Assembly (NCBI RefSeq): GCF_026241755.1
Contig: NZ_JAPJDA010000005.1
Span: 1 to 64,000 of the forward strand
Reading direction: 5' to 3'
Origin: Salinimicrobium profundisediminis
Lineage (GTDB): Bacteria; Bacteroidota; Bacteroidia; Flavobacteriales; Flavobacteriaceae
DNA: 64,000 nucleotides
Notes under the pieces: generated by a model
The model's database searches: none
What the model saw: the letters and a program-made list of their open reading frames with translations, nothing else
Told to the model about the DNA's origin: nothing
Part shown: positions 41,189 through 50,378 of the stretch, in pieces
How positions within the stretch are numbered: position 1 is the first letter of the stretch
Layout of the letters: each line of letters opens with the position of its first letter
Made by a program: the position numbers and the translations under genes

Positions 41189-42217
41189 ATGAAGTTTACA
41201 GCAACTCAAATAGCAGGAATACTCGGGGGAGAGGTAGTAGGAGATCCCGGGGCCGAGGTTGACAGGCTTGCCAAAATTGAGGAAGGGACTGCCGGTTCCA
41301 TCACATTTTTGGCTAATCCTAAATATACCTCTTTTATATATTCCACCAAAGCTACTATTACTATAGTAGGTGAAAATTTTCAGGCAGAAGATGATCTGTC
41401 TACTACCCTTATAAAGGTAAAAGATCCATATACGGCGTTTTCAAAGCTTTTGGAATACTACAATCAGGTGAAACTGAACAAATCTGGGATAGAGCAGCCA
41501 AGTTTTATTTCTGAATCGGTTTCTTATGGGGAGAACCTTTATCTGGGCGCTTTCTCATACCTGGGAGAGCAGGTAAAAATTGGAAATAACGTCAAAATAT
41601 TTCCCAACTCATATATTGGGGATAATGTTCAGATTGGAGATAATGTTACGATCTTTTCGGGCGCTAAGGTTTATTCTGAAACCATAATAGGGAATAATTG
41701 TGTACTGCACGGCGGGGTAGTTATTGGTGCCGATGGTTTCGGCTTTTCACCAGATGCCGATGGTGTGTATTCAAAAGTACCACAAATTGGCAACGTTATT
41801 ATAGAAGATAATGTTGATATTGGTGCCGGTACTACAATAGACAGGGCTACTCTTGGATCTACAATTATAAGAAAAGGAGTGAAGTTGGATAACCAAATCC
41901 AGATAGCACATAATGTTGAAGTAGGAGAGAATACAGCTATTGCCGCCCAGACTGGAATTGCCGGCTCATCCAAAATAGGTAAAAACTGCCTTATAGGAGG
42001 ACAGGTTGGTATTGCGGGACATATTCACATTGGTAACGGAGTGAAAATTCAGGCTCAGTCAGGAATAGGTCGTAATATTAAAGATGGAGAAATGATTCAG
42101 GGTTCTCCTGCCATTGGCTATAGTGAATATAATAAAGCTTACGTACATTTTAAGAATTTACCCAAAATAGAAGACCGCTTAACCAAACTAGAAAAAAAAC
42201 AATCAGATAATGGCTAA
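41189..42217 (+). CDS. lpxD: UDP-3-O-acylglucosamine N-acyltransferase LpxD
   Basis: A 342-aa enzyme that adds the N-linked hydroxyacyl chain in lipid A synthesis. The N-terminal uridine-binding domain has EVDRLAKIEEGTAGSITFLANPKY; the left-handed beta-helix of hexapeptide repeats covers residues about 105-290 (NLYLGAF..., IGNNVKIFPNSYIGDNVQIG, CVLHGGVVIGADGFGFSPD with the catalytic His in a QIAHNVEVGE context). The 3' end overlaps lpxC-fabZ by 8 nt. First gene of the lipid A operon. Confidence 0.95.
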   Translation: MKFTATQIAGILGGEVVGDPGAEVDRLAKIEEGTAGSITFLANPKYTSFIYSTKATITIVGENFQAEDDLSTTLIKVKDPYTAFSKLLEYYNQVKLNKSGIEQPSFISESVSYGENLYLGAFSYLGEQVKIGNNVKIFPNSYIGDNVQIGDNVTIFSGAKVYSETIIGNNCVLHGGVVIGADGFGFSPDADGVYSKVPQIGNVIIEDNVDIGAGTTIDRATLGSTIIRKGVKLDNQIQIAHNVEVGENTAIAAQTGIAGSSKIGKNCLIGGQVGIAGHIHIGNGVKIQAQSGIGRNIKDGEMIQGSPAIGYSEYNKAYVHFKNLPKIEDRLTKLEKKQSDNG

Positions 42218-43598
42218 ACAACGCACCATAAGTAAAGAAGTTTCTTTACAGGGAGTGGGGCTTCACACCGGTAATGAAGTCACTCTTACATTTAAACCGG
42301 CTCCAAACAATACCGGTTACTGTTTTGTAAGAACAGATATTGAAGGAAATCCTATGGTGGAAGCCGATGTTAACTATGTAGTCAACACCCAAAGAGGTAC
42401 AAACCTTGAAAAAGATGGCGTTACTATTCAAACATCAGAGCACGTACTTGCAGCCTGTGTTGGTCTTGAAATTGACAATATAATTATTGAGCTTAATGCT
42501 GCTGAACCTCCTATTATGGACGGGTCTTCAAAGTTTTTTGTAGAAGCGCTTCAGCAGGCAGATATTGAAGAACAGGAGTGTGACAGGGAAGAATACGTGG
42601 TAACAGATGTTATTCGCTATCACGACGAAAAATCGGGCAGTGAAATCCTGGTGATGCCTGCCGATGAGTATCAGGTGACTACTATGGTAGATTTTGGTAC
42701 AAAGGTGTTGGGCACACAAAATGCATCCCTACAAAAAATTTCAGATTTTAATACTGAGATTTCAAATGCACGTACATTTAGTTTCCTACATGAAATTGAA
42801 ACGCTTTTGGAACACGGCCTCATAAAAGGGGGAGACCTTAATAATGCTATTGTTTATGTAGATAAGGAGCTTAGCCCCGAGACTATGGATAAACTCAGGG
42901 TAGCCTTCAAAAAAGACAATATTGCAGTTAAGCCTAACGGGATTCTTGATAACCTCACGCTACATTACCCAAACGAAGCAGCCAGGCATAAACTGCTGGA
43001 TGTGATTGGAGACCTTGCTTTGGTGGGAACCCGCATTCGTGGAAAAGTAATTGCAAACAAGCCGGGGCATTATGTAAACACGCAGTTTGCTAAAAAACTT
43101 TCTAAGATCATTAAAGCTGAAAAGCGAAATAATGTCCCAAAATATGATCTTGATAAGGAGCCTTTAATGGATGTTAATGAGATCATGAACATTCTGCCTC
43201 ACCGGCCTCCTTTTATTTTGGTCGACAAGATCATTGAGTTGACCAGTGATACTGTAGTGGGTGTCAAAAATGTCACTATGAACGAACCTTTTTTTGTAGG
43301 ACATTTCCCTGGAAAACCGGTTATGCCGGGTGTACTTCAGGTAGAAGCTATGGCTCAAACCGGTGGTATACTTGCGCTTAAATCTGTGCCCGACCCCGAA
43401 AATTATCTTACCTTCTTTATGAAGATTGATAATGTCAAGTTTAAAAGACAGGTGGTGCCCGGGGATACACTAATTTTTAAATTGGAGCTACTGGCGCCAA
43501 TAAGAAGAGGAATATGCCAAATGCAGGGATATGCTTATGCTAACGGCAAGCTCGTGACTGAAGCCATTTTAATGGCTCAAATTGTAAAACAAAAATAA
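42210..43598 (+). CDS. lpxC: LpxC-FabZ fusion (UDP-3-O-acyl-GlcNAc deacetylase / 3-hydroxyacyl-ACP dehydratase)
   Basis: A 462-aa fusion typical of Bacteroidota. Residues 1-310 are LpxC, the committed lipid A deacetylase: SLQGVGLHTGNEVTLTFKPAP, TSEHVLAACVGLEIDN (zinc His), IMDGSSKFFVEAL, and LLDVIGDLALVGTRIRGKV with the second zinc set. Residues about 318-462 are FabZ: MDVNEIMNILPHRPPFILVDKI, VKNVTMNEPFFVGHFPGKPVMPGVLQVEAMAQ with the His/Glu dyad. The fusion ties hydroxyacyl-ACP use in lipid A to chain elongation. Between lpxD and lpxA. Confidence 0.96.
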   Translation: MAKQRTISKEVSLQGVGLHTGNEVTLTFKPAPNNTGYCFVRTDIEGNPMVEADVNYVVNTQRGTNLEKDGVTIQTSEHVLAACVGLEIDNIIIELNAAEPPIMDGSSKFFVEALQQADIEEQECDREEYVVTDVIRYHDEKSGSEILVMPADEYQVTTMVDFGTKVLGTQNASLQKISDFNTEISNARTFSFLHEIETLLEHGLIKGGDLNNAIVYVDKELSPETMDKLRVAFKKDNIAVKPNGILDNLTLHYPNEAARHKLLDVIGDLALVGTRIRGKVIANKPGHYVNTQFAKKLSKIIKAEKRNNVPKYDLDKEPLMDVNEIMNILPHRPPFILVDKIIELTSDTVVGVKNVTMNEPFFVGHFPGKPVMPGVLQVEAMAQTGGILALKSVPDPENYLTFFMKIDNVKFKRQVVPGDTLIFKLELLAPIRRGICQMQGYAYANGKLVTEAILMAQIVKQK

Positions 43599-43603
43599 AA
43601 ACT

Positions 43604-44389
43604 ATGAATCAACCCTTAGCATACGTTCATCCCGGAGCCAAGATTGCAAAAAATGTAGTGATTGAACCCTTTACCACTATACATAACAATGTGGTGATTG
43701 GAGAAGGCACCTGGATAGGATCGAATGTTACTATCATGGAAGGGGCGAGGATCGGAAAGAACTGTAATATTTTTCCCGGTGCCGTTATTTCTGCTGTTCC
43801 TCAGGACAAAAAATTTAATGACGAAGATACACTTACCGAAATTGGGGATAATACTACAATTAGGGAATGTGTGACCATTAACCGTGGAACTACCGACAGG
43901 ATGAAGACCAAAATTGGTAAGAACTGCTGGATCATGGCCTATTGTCACATCGCGCACGATTGTGTGGTGGGTGATAATTGTATCTTTTCAAATAACAGTA
44001 CTCTGGCAGGTCATATTAATGTAGGAGACTATGTTGTGCTTGCAGGTATGGCTGCTATTCAACAGTTTTGTAGTATTGGGAGTCACGCTTTTGTAACCGG
44101 TGGTTCTTTGGTACGTAAAGATGTTCCTCCTTTCGTAAAAGCCGGAAGGGAGCCTTTATCTTACGTAGGAGTGAATTCAATCGGACTAAGACGTCGTGGT
44201 TTTTCTACGGATAAGATCAGGGAAATCCAGGATATTTACAGGATTCTCTATCAGAAGAACTACAACAACACACAGGCTGTGGCCATCATTGAAGCTGAAA
44301 TGGAAGCCACTTCCGAAAGAGATGATATTTTAGAGTTTATCAAGAATTCCCAACGCGGAATCATGAAAGGATATTTAAGTACAAATTAA
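43604..44389 (+). CDS. lpxA: Acyl-ACP--UDP-GlcNAc O-acyltransferase LpxA
   Basis: A 261-aa first enzyme of lipid A synthesis. Hexapeptide beta-helix over residues 1-185 (AYVHPGAKIAKNVVIEPFTTI onward), catalytic His in MAYCHIAHDCVVGDNC, GGSLVRKDVPPFVKAGREPLSYVGVNSIGLRRRG leading to the C-terminal helical domain. It starts 5 nt after lpxC-fabZ and ends 12 nt before efp. Confidence 0.96.
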   Translation: MNQPLAYVHPGAKIAKNVVIEPFTTIHNNVVIGEGTWIGSNVTIMEGARIGKNCNIFPGAVISAVPQDKKFNDEDTLTEIGDNTTIRECVTINRGTTDRMKTKIGKNCWIMAYCHIAHDCVVGDNCIFSNNSTLAGHINVGDYVVLAGMAAIQQFCSIGSHAFVTGGSLVRKDVPPFVKAGREPLSYVGVNSIGLRRRGFSTDKIREIQDIYRILYQKNYNNTQAVAIIEAEMEATSERDDILEFIKNSQRGIMKGYLSTN

Positions 44390-44401
44390 TAAGGCGCAAA
44401 A

Positions 44402-44968
44402 ATGGCAAGTACAAGTGATATTAGAAATGGATTGTGTATAAGATACAACCATGACATATTTAAAGTTGTAGAATTTCTCCACGTGAAGCCGGGAAAAGGT
44501 CCTGCTTTCGTTAGAACAAAATTGAAAAGTGTAACTACAGGAAAAGTGATTGATAACACCTTTTCTGCAGGGCACAAGATCGAAGACGTAAGGGTTGAAA
44601 CTCATAAGTTCCAGTTCCTGTATAATGATGGCGAATTTTACCACTTCATGAACACTGAAGATTATACCCAGATTAGACTTACCGAAAACGCGCTTGATGC
44701 ACCGGGACTTCTAAAAGAGGGAGAAGTGGTTACTATTCTAATTAATACCGAAGATCAAATGCCGCTATCTGTTGAGATGCCTGCAAGTGTGATTCTTGAG
44801 GTAACCCATACAGAACCGGGAGTTAAAGGGAATACAGCAACTAATGCTACCAAACCTGCAACAGTAGAAACAGGGGCCGAAGTGAACGTTCCTCTTTTTA
44901 TCAACGAAGGTGATAAGATCAAGATAGAAACCGATAAAGGTACTTACAAGGAAAGAATTAAAGAATAG
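44402..44968 (+). CDS. efp: Elongation factor P
   Basis: A 188-aa factor that rescues ribosomes stalled at polyproline. KOW-like domain I carries the modifiable-loop Lys in HVKPGKGPAFVRTKLK; domain II has HKFQFLYNDGEFYHFMNTEDYTQI; domain III ends VNVPLFINEGDKIKIETDKGTYKERIK. The tip Lys context (KPGKGPAF) fits the EF-P types modified on lysine; no epm genes are in view. Placement within the lpx cluster is conserved in flavobacteria. Confidence 0.96.
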   Translation: MASTSDIRNGLCIRYNHDIFKVVEFLHVKPGKGPAFVRTKLKSVTTGKVIDNTFSAGHKIEDVRVETHKFQFLYNDGEFYHFMNTEDYTQIRLTENALDAPGLLKEGEVVTILINTEDQMPLSVEMPASVILEVTHTEPGVKGNTATNATKPATVETGAEVNVPLFINEGDKIKIETDKGTYKERIKE

Positions 44969-45020
44969 TGATTAGAGATTAGAAAATCTCAAATCTCACA
45001 TCTAATATCTCATATTTAAC

Positions 45021-45953
45021 ATGAAGTTCCCGCAGCAACATACCCTCGAGCAGATCGCTACAATAATTTCTTCGGAATATGTAGGTCCGGCCGATTTCCC
45101 TGTTTTGGGAATGAATGAGATCCATGTGGTGACTTCGGGAGATATTGTATTTGTAGATCATCCGAAGTATTATGACAAGGCTTTGAATTCGGCAGCGACT
45201 ATTATTCTTATCAACAAAGAAGTAGAATGTCCTGAAGGAAAAGCCTTATTAATTTCAGATGATCCCTTCAGGGATTTCAATAAGCTCACCAGGTACTTTA
45301 AGCCTTTTGAAAAGGCTACTTCAAATCTGGCTTCTTCCGCAGAAATTGGAGAAGGAACGGTAGTGCAACCAACCGCTTTTGTGGGGAACAATGTAAAAAT
45401 TGGTAAGAATTGTCTTATTCATGCTAACGTAAGTATTTACGATAACACAATAATTGGAGATAATGTTACCATTCATTCAGGTTCAGTTTTAGGAGGTGAT
45501 GCCTTTTACTACAAGAAACGCCCCGAAGGTTATGACAAGTTGATCTCCGGAGGAAGAGTGGTGATCAAAGACAATGTAGATATTGGCGCTAATTGTACCA
45601 TAGACAAAGGCGTGACCGGTGATACCACCATTGGTAAGGGAACCAAATTGGATAACCTTATCCAGGTGGGCCACGATACGGTCATTGGAGAAAATTGCCT
45701 TATTGCTTCGCAGGTAGGTATTGCAGGTGCAGTGGTTATTGAAGATGATGTGACTATATGGGGGCAGGCGGGATTCCGCAGTGGGATAGTGGTCAAAAAA
45801 GGTACTGTGGTAATGGGGCAGGCAGGGATTACAAAATCAACTAAAGAAAATACCGTATATTCGGGAAATCCGGCAATGGAGTCGCGCGAGTGGCTTAAAG
45901 AGTTGGCACTTTTGCGCCGATTGCCTAAATTGATGGACAAAATAAACGGTTGA
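45021..45953 (+). CDS. LpxD-like acyltransferase (second lpxD paralogue)
   Basis: A 310-aa hexapeptide-repeat protein with the same order as LpxD: a short uridine-binding-like N-terminal domain (PADFPVLGMNEIHVVTSGDIVFVDHPKYYDKAL), then beta-helix repeats (IGKNCLIHANVSIYDNTIIGDNVTIHSGSV..., LDNLIQVGHDTVIGENC with the catalytic-type His). It lacks the C-terminal helix of the lpxD gene at 41189. Annotation as LpxD is likely in databases, but a different acceptor is possible since a full LpxD is encoded nearby. Separated from efp by a 52-nt low-complexity spacer. Confidence 0.85.
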   Translation: MKFPQQHTLEQIATIISSEYVGPADFPVLGMNEIHVVTSGDIVFVDHPKYYDKALNSAATIILINKEVECPEGKALLISDDPFRDFNKLTRYFKPFEKATSNLASSAEIGEGTVVQPTAFVGNNVKIGKNCLIHANVSIYDNTIIGDNVTIHSGSVLGGDAFYYKKRPEGYDKLISGGRVVIKDNVDIGANCTIDKGVTGDTTIGKGTKLDNLIQVGHDTVIGENCLIASQVGIAGAVVIEDDVTIWGQAGFRSGIVVKKGTVVMGQAGITKSTKENTVYSGNPAMESREWLKELALLRRLPKLMDKING

Positions 45954-45955
45954 TT

Positions 45956-46366
45956 ATGAGCTTAACACCTAAAGATTGCGTTGCCAAATTCTATTCTTCA
46001 GATTTTTACCGAAATCCTGATTCTGTAAAAGACTATTTACACCCCGACGCACAGCTGTTTTGGAACAGTAGCGGCGGATTTCACAAGCTAGGCTATTCAG
46101 AAATTGCCGGCATGTCTAAAGAACTTTCTCAGTCTTTTGAACATTTGCGGGCCGATATTAGTCATTTGTTAAGCGATGGGGATACAGTTACCATTCGCTT
46201 CACTTACTATGTAAGAACTGTAGAGAACCCCGATGAAGAGCTGCCCATGGCACATTTTATATCTATTTGGGAATGTAAGGACGGGAAAATGTATAAAGGC
46301 CATCAAATAAGTCAGCAGGCCGATGACAGTCCTGAAAATCTGGATTCTTTCCTTCCAATTAATTAA
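45956..46366 (+). CDS. Nuclear transport factor 2 (NTF2)-like protein
   Basis: A 136-aa protein with the NTF2/SnoaL cone fold pattern: helix DCVAKFYSSDFYRNPDSVKDYLHPDAQLFW, then SEIAGMSKELSQSFEHLRADISHLLSDGDTVTIRFTYYVRT and the ISIWECKDGKMYKGHQIS end. No catalytic residues can be assigned. ATG 45956 is 2 nt after the lpxD2 stop, so it is cotranscribed. Function unknown. Confidence 0.8.
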   Translation: MSLTPKDCVAKFYSSDFYRNPDSVKDYLHPDAQLFWNSSGGFHKLGYSEIAGMSKELSQSFEHLRADISHLLSDGDTVTIRFTYYVRTVENPDEELPMAHFISIWECKDGKMYKGHQISQQADDSPENLDSFLPIN

Positions 46367-46376
46367 TAAAACCCTT

Positions 46377-46401
46377 TAGGTTTCTTTTATAAAAACCTAA
46401 T
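46377..46401 (+). terminator. Short hairpin overlapping the sucD promoter
   Basis: TTAGGTTT (46377-46384) pairs with AAACCTAA (46393-46400). It ends in the TAATTTTG promoter box, so the stop signal for the lpx/NTF2 transcript and the start signal for sucD share bases. Confidence 0.5.
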
Positions 46402-46405
46402 TTTG
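46398..46405 (+). promoter_or_regulatory. -7 box of sucD
   Basis: TAATTTTG fits TAnnTTTG, 25 nt before ATG 46431. Confidence 0.6.
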
Positions 46406-46430
46406 CAACTGAAAAATCAAAAAATCAACT

Positions 46431-47303
46431 ATGAGCGTTTTAGTCAATAAAGATTCAAAAATAATTGTACAAGGATTTACCGGAAGTGAAGGTACTTTTC
46501 ACGCTGGTCAAATGATCGAGTACGGAACGAATGTGGTAGGTGGTGTAACTCCGGGTAAAGGAGGACAAAAACATCTTGAAAAGCCTGTTTTTAACACCGT
46601 TTCTGATGCTGTTAAAGAAACAGGAGCCGACGTTTCAATTATTTTTGTACCACCGGCTTTTGCAGCCGATGCTATTATGGAAGCAGCAGACGCAGGTATC
46701 AAGGTGATTATTGCAATTACTGAAGGTATCCCTGTTGCCGATATGATTAAAGCTGCCGATTATATTAAAGATAAAGATTGTCGTCTTGTTGGCCCTAACT
46801 GTCCTGGAGTGATTACTCCCGGAGAAGCAAAGGTGGGTATCATGCCAGGTTTTGTCTTCAAAAAAGGAAAAGTTGGGATCGTTTCAAAATCCGGTACCCT
46901 TACCTATGAAGCAGCCGATCAGGTTGTGAAGCAGGGACTTGGTATTACTACTGCCATTGGGATTGGAGGAGATCCAATTATTGGTACCACTACCAAAGAG
47001 GCTGTTGAATTGTTGATGAACGACGATGAAACCGAATGTATCGTAATGATTGGTGAAATTGGAGGTCAGCTTGAAGCCGATGCAGCGAAGTGGGTGAAAG
47101 AAAATGGTAATAAGAAGCCGGTAATTGGATTTATCGCCGGTGAAACTGCACCAAAAGGTAGGACCATGGGTCATGCAGGAGCCATTGTTGGTGGAAGCGA
47201 AGATACAGCCCAGGCTAAAAAAGCCATTTTAAAGGAGAACGGAATTCACGTTGTTGATTCTCCTGCCGAAATTGGTAAAAAAGTAAAAGAAGTTCTGGGA
47301 TAA
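46431..47303 (+). CDS. sucD: Succinate--CoA ligase, alpha subunit
   Basis: A 290-aa TCA-cycle enzyme subunit. The CoA-binding Rossmann domain has [45 protein letters not shown] and [17 protein letters not shown] are conserved loops; the active-site His lies in [14 protein letters not shown]. The beta subunit gene (sucC) is not adjacent, which is common in flavobacteria. Single gene with its own promoter and terminator. Confidence 0.96.
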   Translation: MSVLVNKDSKIIVQGFTGSEGTFHAGQMIEYGTNVVGGVTPGKGGQKHLEKPVFNTVSDAVKETGADVSIIFVPPAFAADAIMEAADAGIKVIIAITEGIPVADMIKAADYIKDKDCRLVGPNCPGVITPGEAKVGIMPGFVFKKGKVGIVSKSGTLTYEAADQVVKQGLGITTAIGIGGDPIIGTTTKEAVELLMNDDETECIVMIGEIGGQLEADAAKWVKENGNKKPVIGFIAGETAPKGRTMGHAGAIVGGSEDTAQAKKAILKENGIHVVDSPAEIGKKVKEVLG

Positions 47304-47329
47304 TCAATATTCCGGGTCAAAAAAGTAAG

Positions 47330-47372
47330 AACCTCCGTGACTTGTCAAAAATGGCAGTTTTCGGAGGTTTTT
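47330..47372 (+). terminator. Terminator after sucD
   Basis: AACCTCCG (47330-47337) pairs with CGGAGGTT (47362-47369), followed by TTTTT. The loop carries TCAAAAATGGCAGTTTT, a near copy of the recurrent palindrome. Confidence 0.8.
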
Positions 47373-47394
47373 CAGTCTTGACCGGTTCTTTTAT

Positions 47395-47402
47395 TATATT
47401 TG
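47395..47402 (+). promoter_or_regulatory. -7 box of fabG
   Basis: TATATTTG fits TAnnTTTG, 39 nt before ATG 47442. Confidence 0.55.
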
Positions 47403-47441
47403 GAAGAAATTAATCCACACCAGGAAAACAGATATTTTATC

Positions 47442-48188
47442 ATGAAATTACTAGAAGGAAAAAATGCTATCATTACCGGTGCCAGTAGAGGTATTGGGAA
47501 AGGAATAGCCGAAGTTTTTGCGAAACACGGGGCCAATGTTGCCTTTAGCTACAGCTCGTCTGCTGAAGCTGCCAACCAGCTTGAAAAGGAACTTCAGGAA
47601 CTCGGAATTAAAGCAAAAGGATATAAATCTAATGCTGCCGATTTCAAAGAAGCTGAAGAACTTGTGAAAAATGTGCTTCAGGACTTCGGAAGTATTGATA
47701 TTCTGGTCAATAATGCCGGTATTACCAAAGATAATCTCCTTATGCGAATGAGCGAGGAAGATTTTGATAAGGTAATTGAAGTGAACCTGAAGTCGGTATT
47801 CAACATGACCAAAGCAGTGCAAAGAACCATGTTAAAGCAGCGCCAGGGAAGCATTATCAATATGAGTAGCGTGGTTGGCGTTAAAGGAAATGCCGGCCAG
47901 GCAAACTATGCTGCTTCAAAAGCCGGAATGATAGGCTTCTCTAAATCTATGGCCCTGGAATTGGGATCTCGTAACATCAGGACCAATGTTATAGCTCCTG
48001 GTTTTATCGAAACCGAAATGACCGGAAAGCTCGATGAAAAGACTGTTGAAGGCTGGAGAGAGGCAATTCCGTTGAAAAGAGGCGGTACGCCCGAAGATAT
48101 TGCCAATACCTGCGTTTTCCTTGCCAGTGACCTAAGTGCTTACATCACCGGGCAGGTGATCAACGTAGATGGAGGTATGCTTACCTAA
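47442..48188 (+). CDS. fabG: 3-oxoacyl-[ACP] reductase
   Basis: A 248-aa short-chain dehydrogenase of fatty acid synthesis. NADPH site AIITGASRGIGKGIA, NNAGITKDNLLMRMSEEDFD, catalytic Ser in INMSSVVGVKGN, Tyr/Lys in QANYAASKAGMIGFSKS, and the C-terminal AYITGQVINVDGGM typical of FabG. ATG 47442 begins MKLLEGKNAII; an upstream ATG region would place coding sequence over the promoter. Confidence 0.94.
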   Translation: MKLLEGKNAIITGASRGIGKGIAEVFAKHGANVAFSYSSSAEAANQLEKELQELGIKAKGYKSNAADFKEAEELVKNVLQDFGSIDILVNNAGITKDNLLMRMSEEDFDKVIEVNLKSVFNMTKAVQRTMLKQRQGSIINMSSVVGVKGNAGQANYAASKAGMIGFSKSMALELGSRNIRTNVIAPGFIETEMTGKLDEKTVEGWREAIPLKRGGTPEDIANTCVFLASDLSAYITGQVINVDGGMLT

Positions 48189-48233
48189 ATTTTATATTGA
48201 ATATTGACTATTGACTATTTAATATTTAATATT

Positions 48234-48285
48234 AAGGCTGCTTAAAAGGGCATTTTTGGAAATGAACTTTTAAGCAGCCTTTTTC
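48234..48285 (+). terminator. Terminator after fabG
   Basis: AAGGCTGCTTAAAAG (48234-48248) pairs with CTTTTAAGCAGCCTT (48267-48281) over 15 bp, then TTTT. The loop is GGCATTTTTGGAAATGAA, again including the CATTTTTGGA motif. Confidence 0.9.
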
Positions 48286-48327
48286 TCTTGGCATTATTTG
48301 CGTACTTTTCTTTCTCTAAACTATTAA

Positions 48328-50358
48328 ATGCCGGTTTCAACATTTTTACTTATTTTCCTCTCTTTTGTGCTTGCTTTGATAGTGGCGTTGTTCCAGTATT
48401 TTTATAAAACAAAAAGGCGGGGTTCTAAAAATGCCATTTTTGCCACCTTACGTTTTTTGGCAATATTCGCCCTTCTGGTATTACTTATCAATCCCAAAAT
48501 TAGCAGTACCCGGTATTATACCCAAAAACCAGCTTTAGTGCTGGCTGTAGACAATTCTTCGTCTATTGAGGAATTTGGAGCAGGAGAAGAAGTGATAAAT
48601 TTTGCTGAAGCCATCCGTCAGGACCAGCAGTTGAAGGAAAATTTTGATATAAAGATATTTTCCTTCGGAAAAGATCTTGAACAGCATGATTCCCTGAATT
48701 TTGAAGCTCCTCAAACAAACCTTCCTGCCGTTTTTAACCGTCTTGCTTCCCTCTACGAAGATCAGGTGGCACCAACAGTGCTTATTACAGACGGAAACCA
48801 GACCATAGGGGAAGAATTTACCTTTGCTGCTGAACGTTATCGGCAACCGGTACTTCCGGTAGTGGTGGGAGATACTGTGAAATATCAGGATTTAAATATC
48901 TCCAGGATCAACGTTAATAAATATGCCTTTTTGAACAATCGTTTTCCGGTGGAGATCATGCTGAATTATTCCGGGAATTCTTCCGTAGAAACAAAGCTGG
49001 AGATTTTAGAAGGGAATTCAGTGGTGCATTCAGAGCAGCTTTCATTTTCTTCCCAAAATAATTCCGAAGTAATAAGGGTTGAACTTCCCGCAGGGGCAGT
49101 GGGAGTTCATAATTACCTGGTGCGCCTCGAAAAACTTGATACCGAAAAGAACCTGCTCAACAATACCCGCGAATTTGCGGTAGAAGTCATTGATGAGCGT
49201 ACAAAAGTGCTTATTGCCTATTCCGTTTTACATCCTGATCTTGGAGCACTTCAAAATGCTATAGAAGCTAATCAGCAAAGGGAAGTAGAGCTTCAATCCA
49301 TAAATCAGGTTACAGATACCAAAAGTTATCAGCTTGTAATACTGTATCAACCCGATTCCAGGTTTAAGTCTTTGATGGACGGACTTCAGGAACAAAATCA
49401 GAATTATTTTCTCATAACAGGACCAAAAACCGATTGGAATTTTCTTAATCGGCAGCAGGATATTTTTAAGCAGGAGCTTACAAACCAGTCCGAAGAATTT
49501 TTCCCGGTTTGGAATGAAAATTTTAAAGCTTTTCAGACAGAAGATATCGGGTTTTCTGATTTTCCGCCACTTGAAGGAAGCTTCGGAGATTTTAAAGCTC
49601 CCGAAAATCTGGACGTCTTACTTGGCAGGGAAGTACAGGGGGTGAATACCGGTACACCTTTGATGGGGGTGACCACAGCAGGAGATTCAAAAGTTGCATT
49701 TTTGTTTGGGGCAGATATTTGGCGCTGGCGGAGTGTGGTTTTTAGAGAAACCGGATCGTTTGAGGAATTTGATGACCTCATTGGAAAATTAGTGCAGTTC
49801 CTCGCTTCAAAAGGCAGGCAGGACAGGTTACTGGTTCAATATGAACCGCTTTATAGTGGCACCGAAGAAGTCATTATTGCAGCAGATTATTTTGATCAAA
49901 GTTACATTTTTGACCGGCGGGCAAGGCTTGAAATTCAGGTAGAAAATTCGGAAACAGGAGAACAGCGGCAAATTCCCTTATTGCTCAATGGTAGCTCTTA
50001 CAAAGTAGATTTGAGCAGCCTGCCAGCCGGAGATTACAACTTCAGGGTAAGTGCGGCAGGTGAAGGTTTATCACAGTCGGGCAGTTTTAGGATACTCGAT
50101 TTTGATGTAGAAAAGCAATTTGGAAGAGCGAATATAGAGGGGCTTCAGCAAATTGCAGATCAAAGAGGAGGGCAGGTTTATTTTCTGCAGGAATTTCAGC
50201 AGCTCAAGAACGATTTATTATCCAACGATTCTTACGCTACAGTCCAGAAAAGCCGTGAAAAGAACGTATCTTTGATTGACTGGAAATATTTACTGGGAAT
50301 CATTGTTTTAGCCCTTGGTGCTGAGTGGTTCTTAAGAAAATATTACGGCCTTATATAA
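48328..50358 (+). CDS. VWA-like membrane protein
   Basis: A 676-aa protein with two N-terminal TM helices (TFLLIFLSFVLALIVALFQYFY and FATLRFLAIFALLVLLINP), a von Willebrand A-like domain (VLAVDNSSSIEEFG as a near-MIDAS DxSxS, VLITDGNQTIGEEF), Ig-like and glutamine amidotransferase-like parts (residues about 260-480) and a final TM helix (WKYLLGIIVLALGAEWFL). The layout resembles BatA/BatB-like and DUF4159-related membrane proteins. It precedes a prohibitin by 20 nt. Function unknown; contains an AAAATGCCATTTT site (codons KNAIF). Confidence 0.8.
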   Translation: MPVSTFLLIFLSFVLALIVALFQYFYKTKRRGSKNAIFATLRFLAIFALLVLLINPKISSTRYYTQKPALVLAVDNSSSIEEFGAGEEVINFAEAIRQDQQLKENFDIKIFSFGKDLEQHDSLNFEAPQTNLPAVFNRLASLYEDQVAPTVLITDGNQTIGEEFTFAAERYRQPVLPVVVGDTVKYQDLNISRINVNKYAFLNNRFPVEIMLNYSGNSSVETKLEILEGNSVVHSEQLSFSSQNNSEVIRVELPAGAVGVHNYLVRLEKLDTEKNLLNNTREFAVEVIDERTKVLIAYSVLHPDLGALQNAIEANQQREVELQSINQVTDTKSYQLVILYQPDSRFKSLMDGLQEQNQNYFLITGPKTDWNFLNRQQDIFKQELTNQSEEFFPVWNENFKAFQTEDIGFSDFPPLEGSFGDFKAPENLDVLLGREVQGVNTGTPLMGVTTAGDSKVAFLFGADIWRWRSVVFRETGSFEEFDDLIGKLVQFLASKGRQDRLLVQYEPLYSGTEEVIIAADYFDQSYIFDRRARLEIQVENSETGEQRQIPLLLNGSSYKVDLSSLPAGDYNFRVSAAGEGLSQSGSFRILDFDVEKQFGRANIEGLQQIADQRGGQVYFLQEFQQLKNDLLSNDSYATVQKSREKNVSLIDWKYLLGIIVLALGAEWFLRKYYGLI

Positions 50359-50378
50359 ATTCTTATTATTTATTAGTT

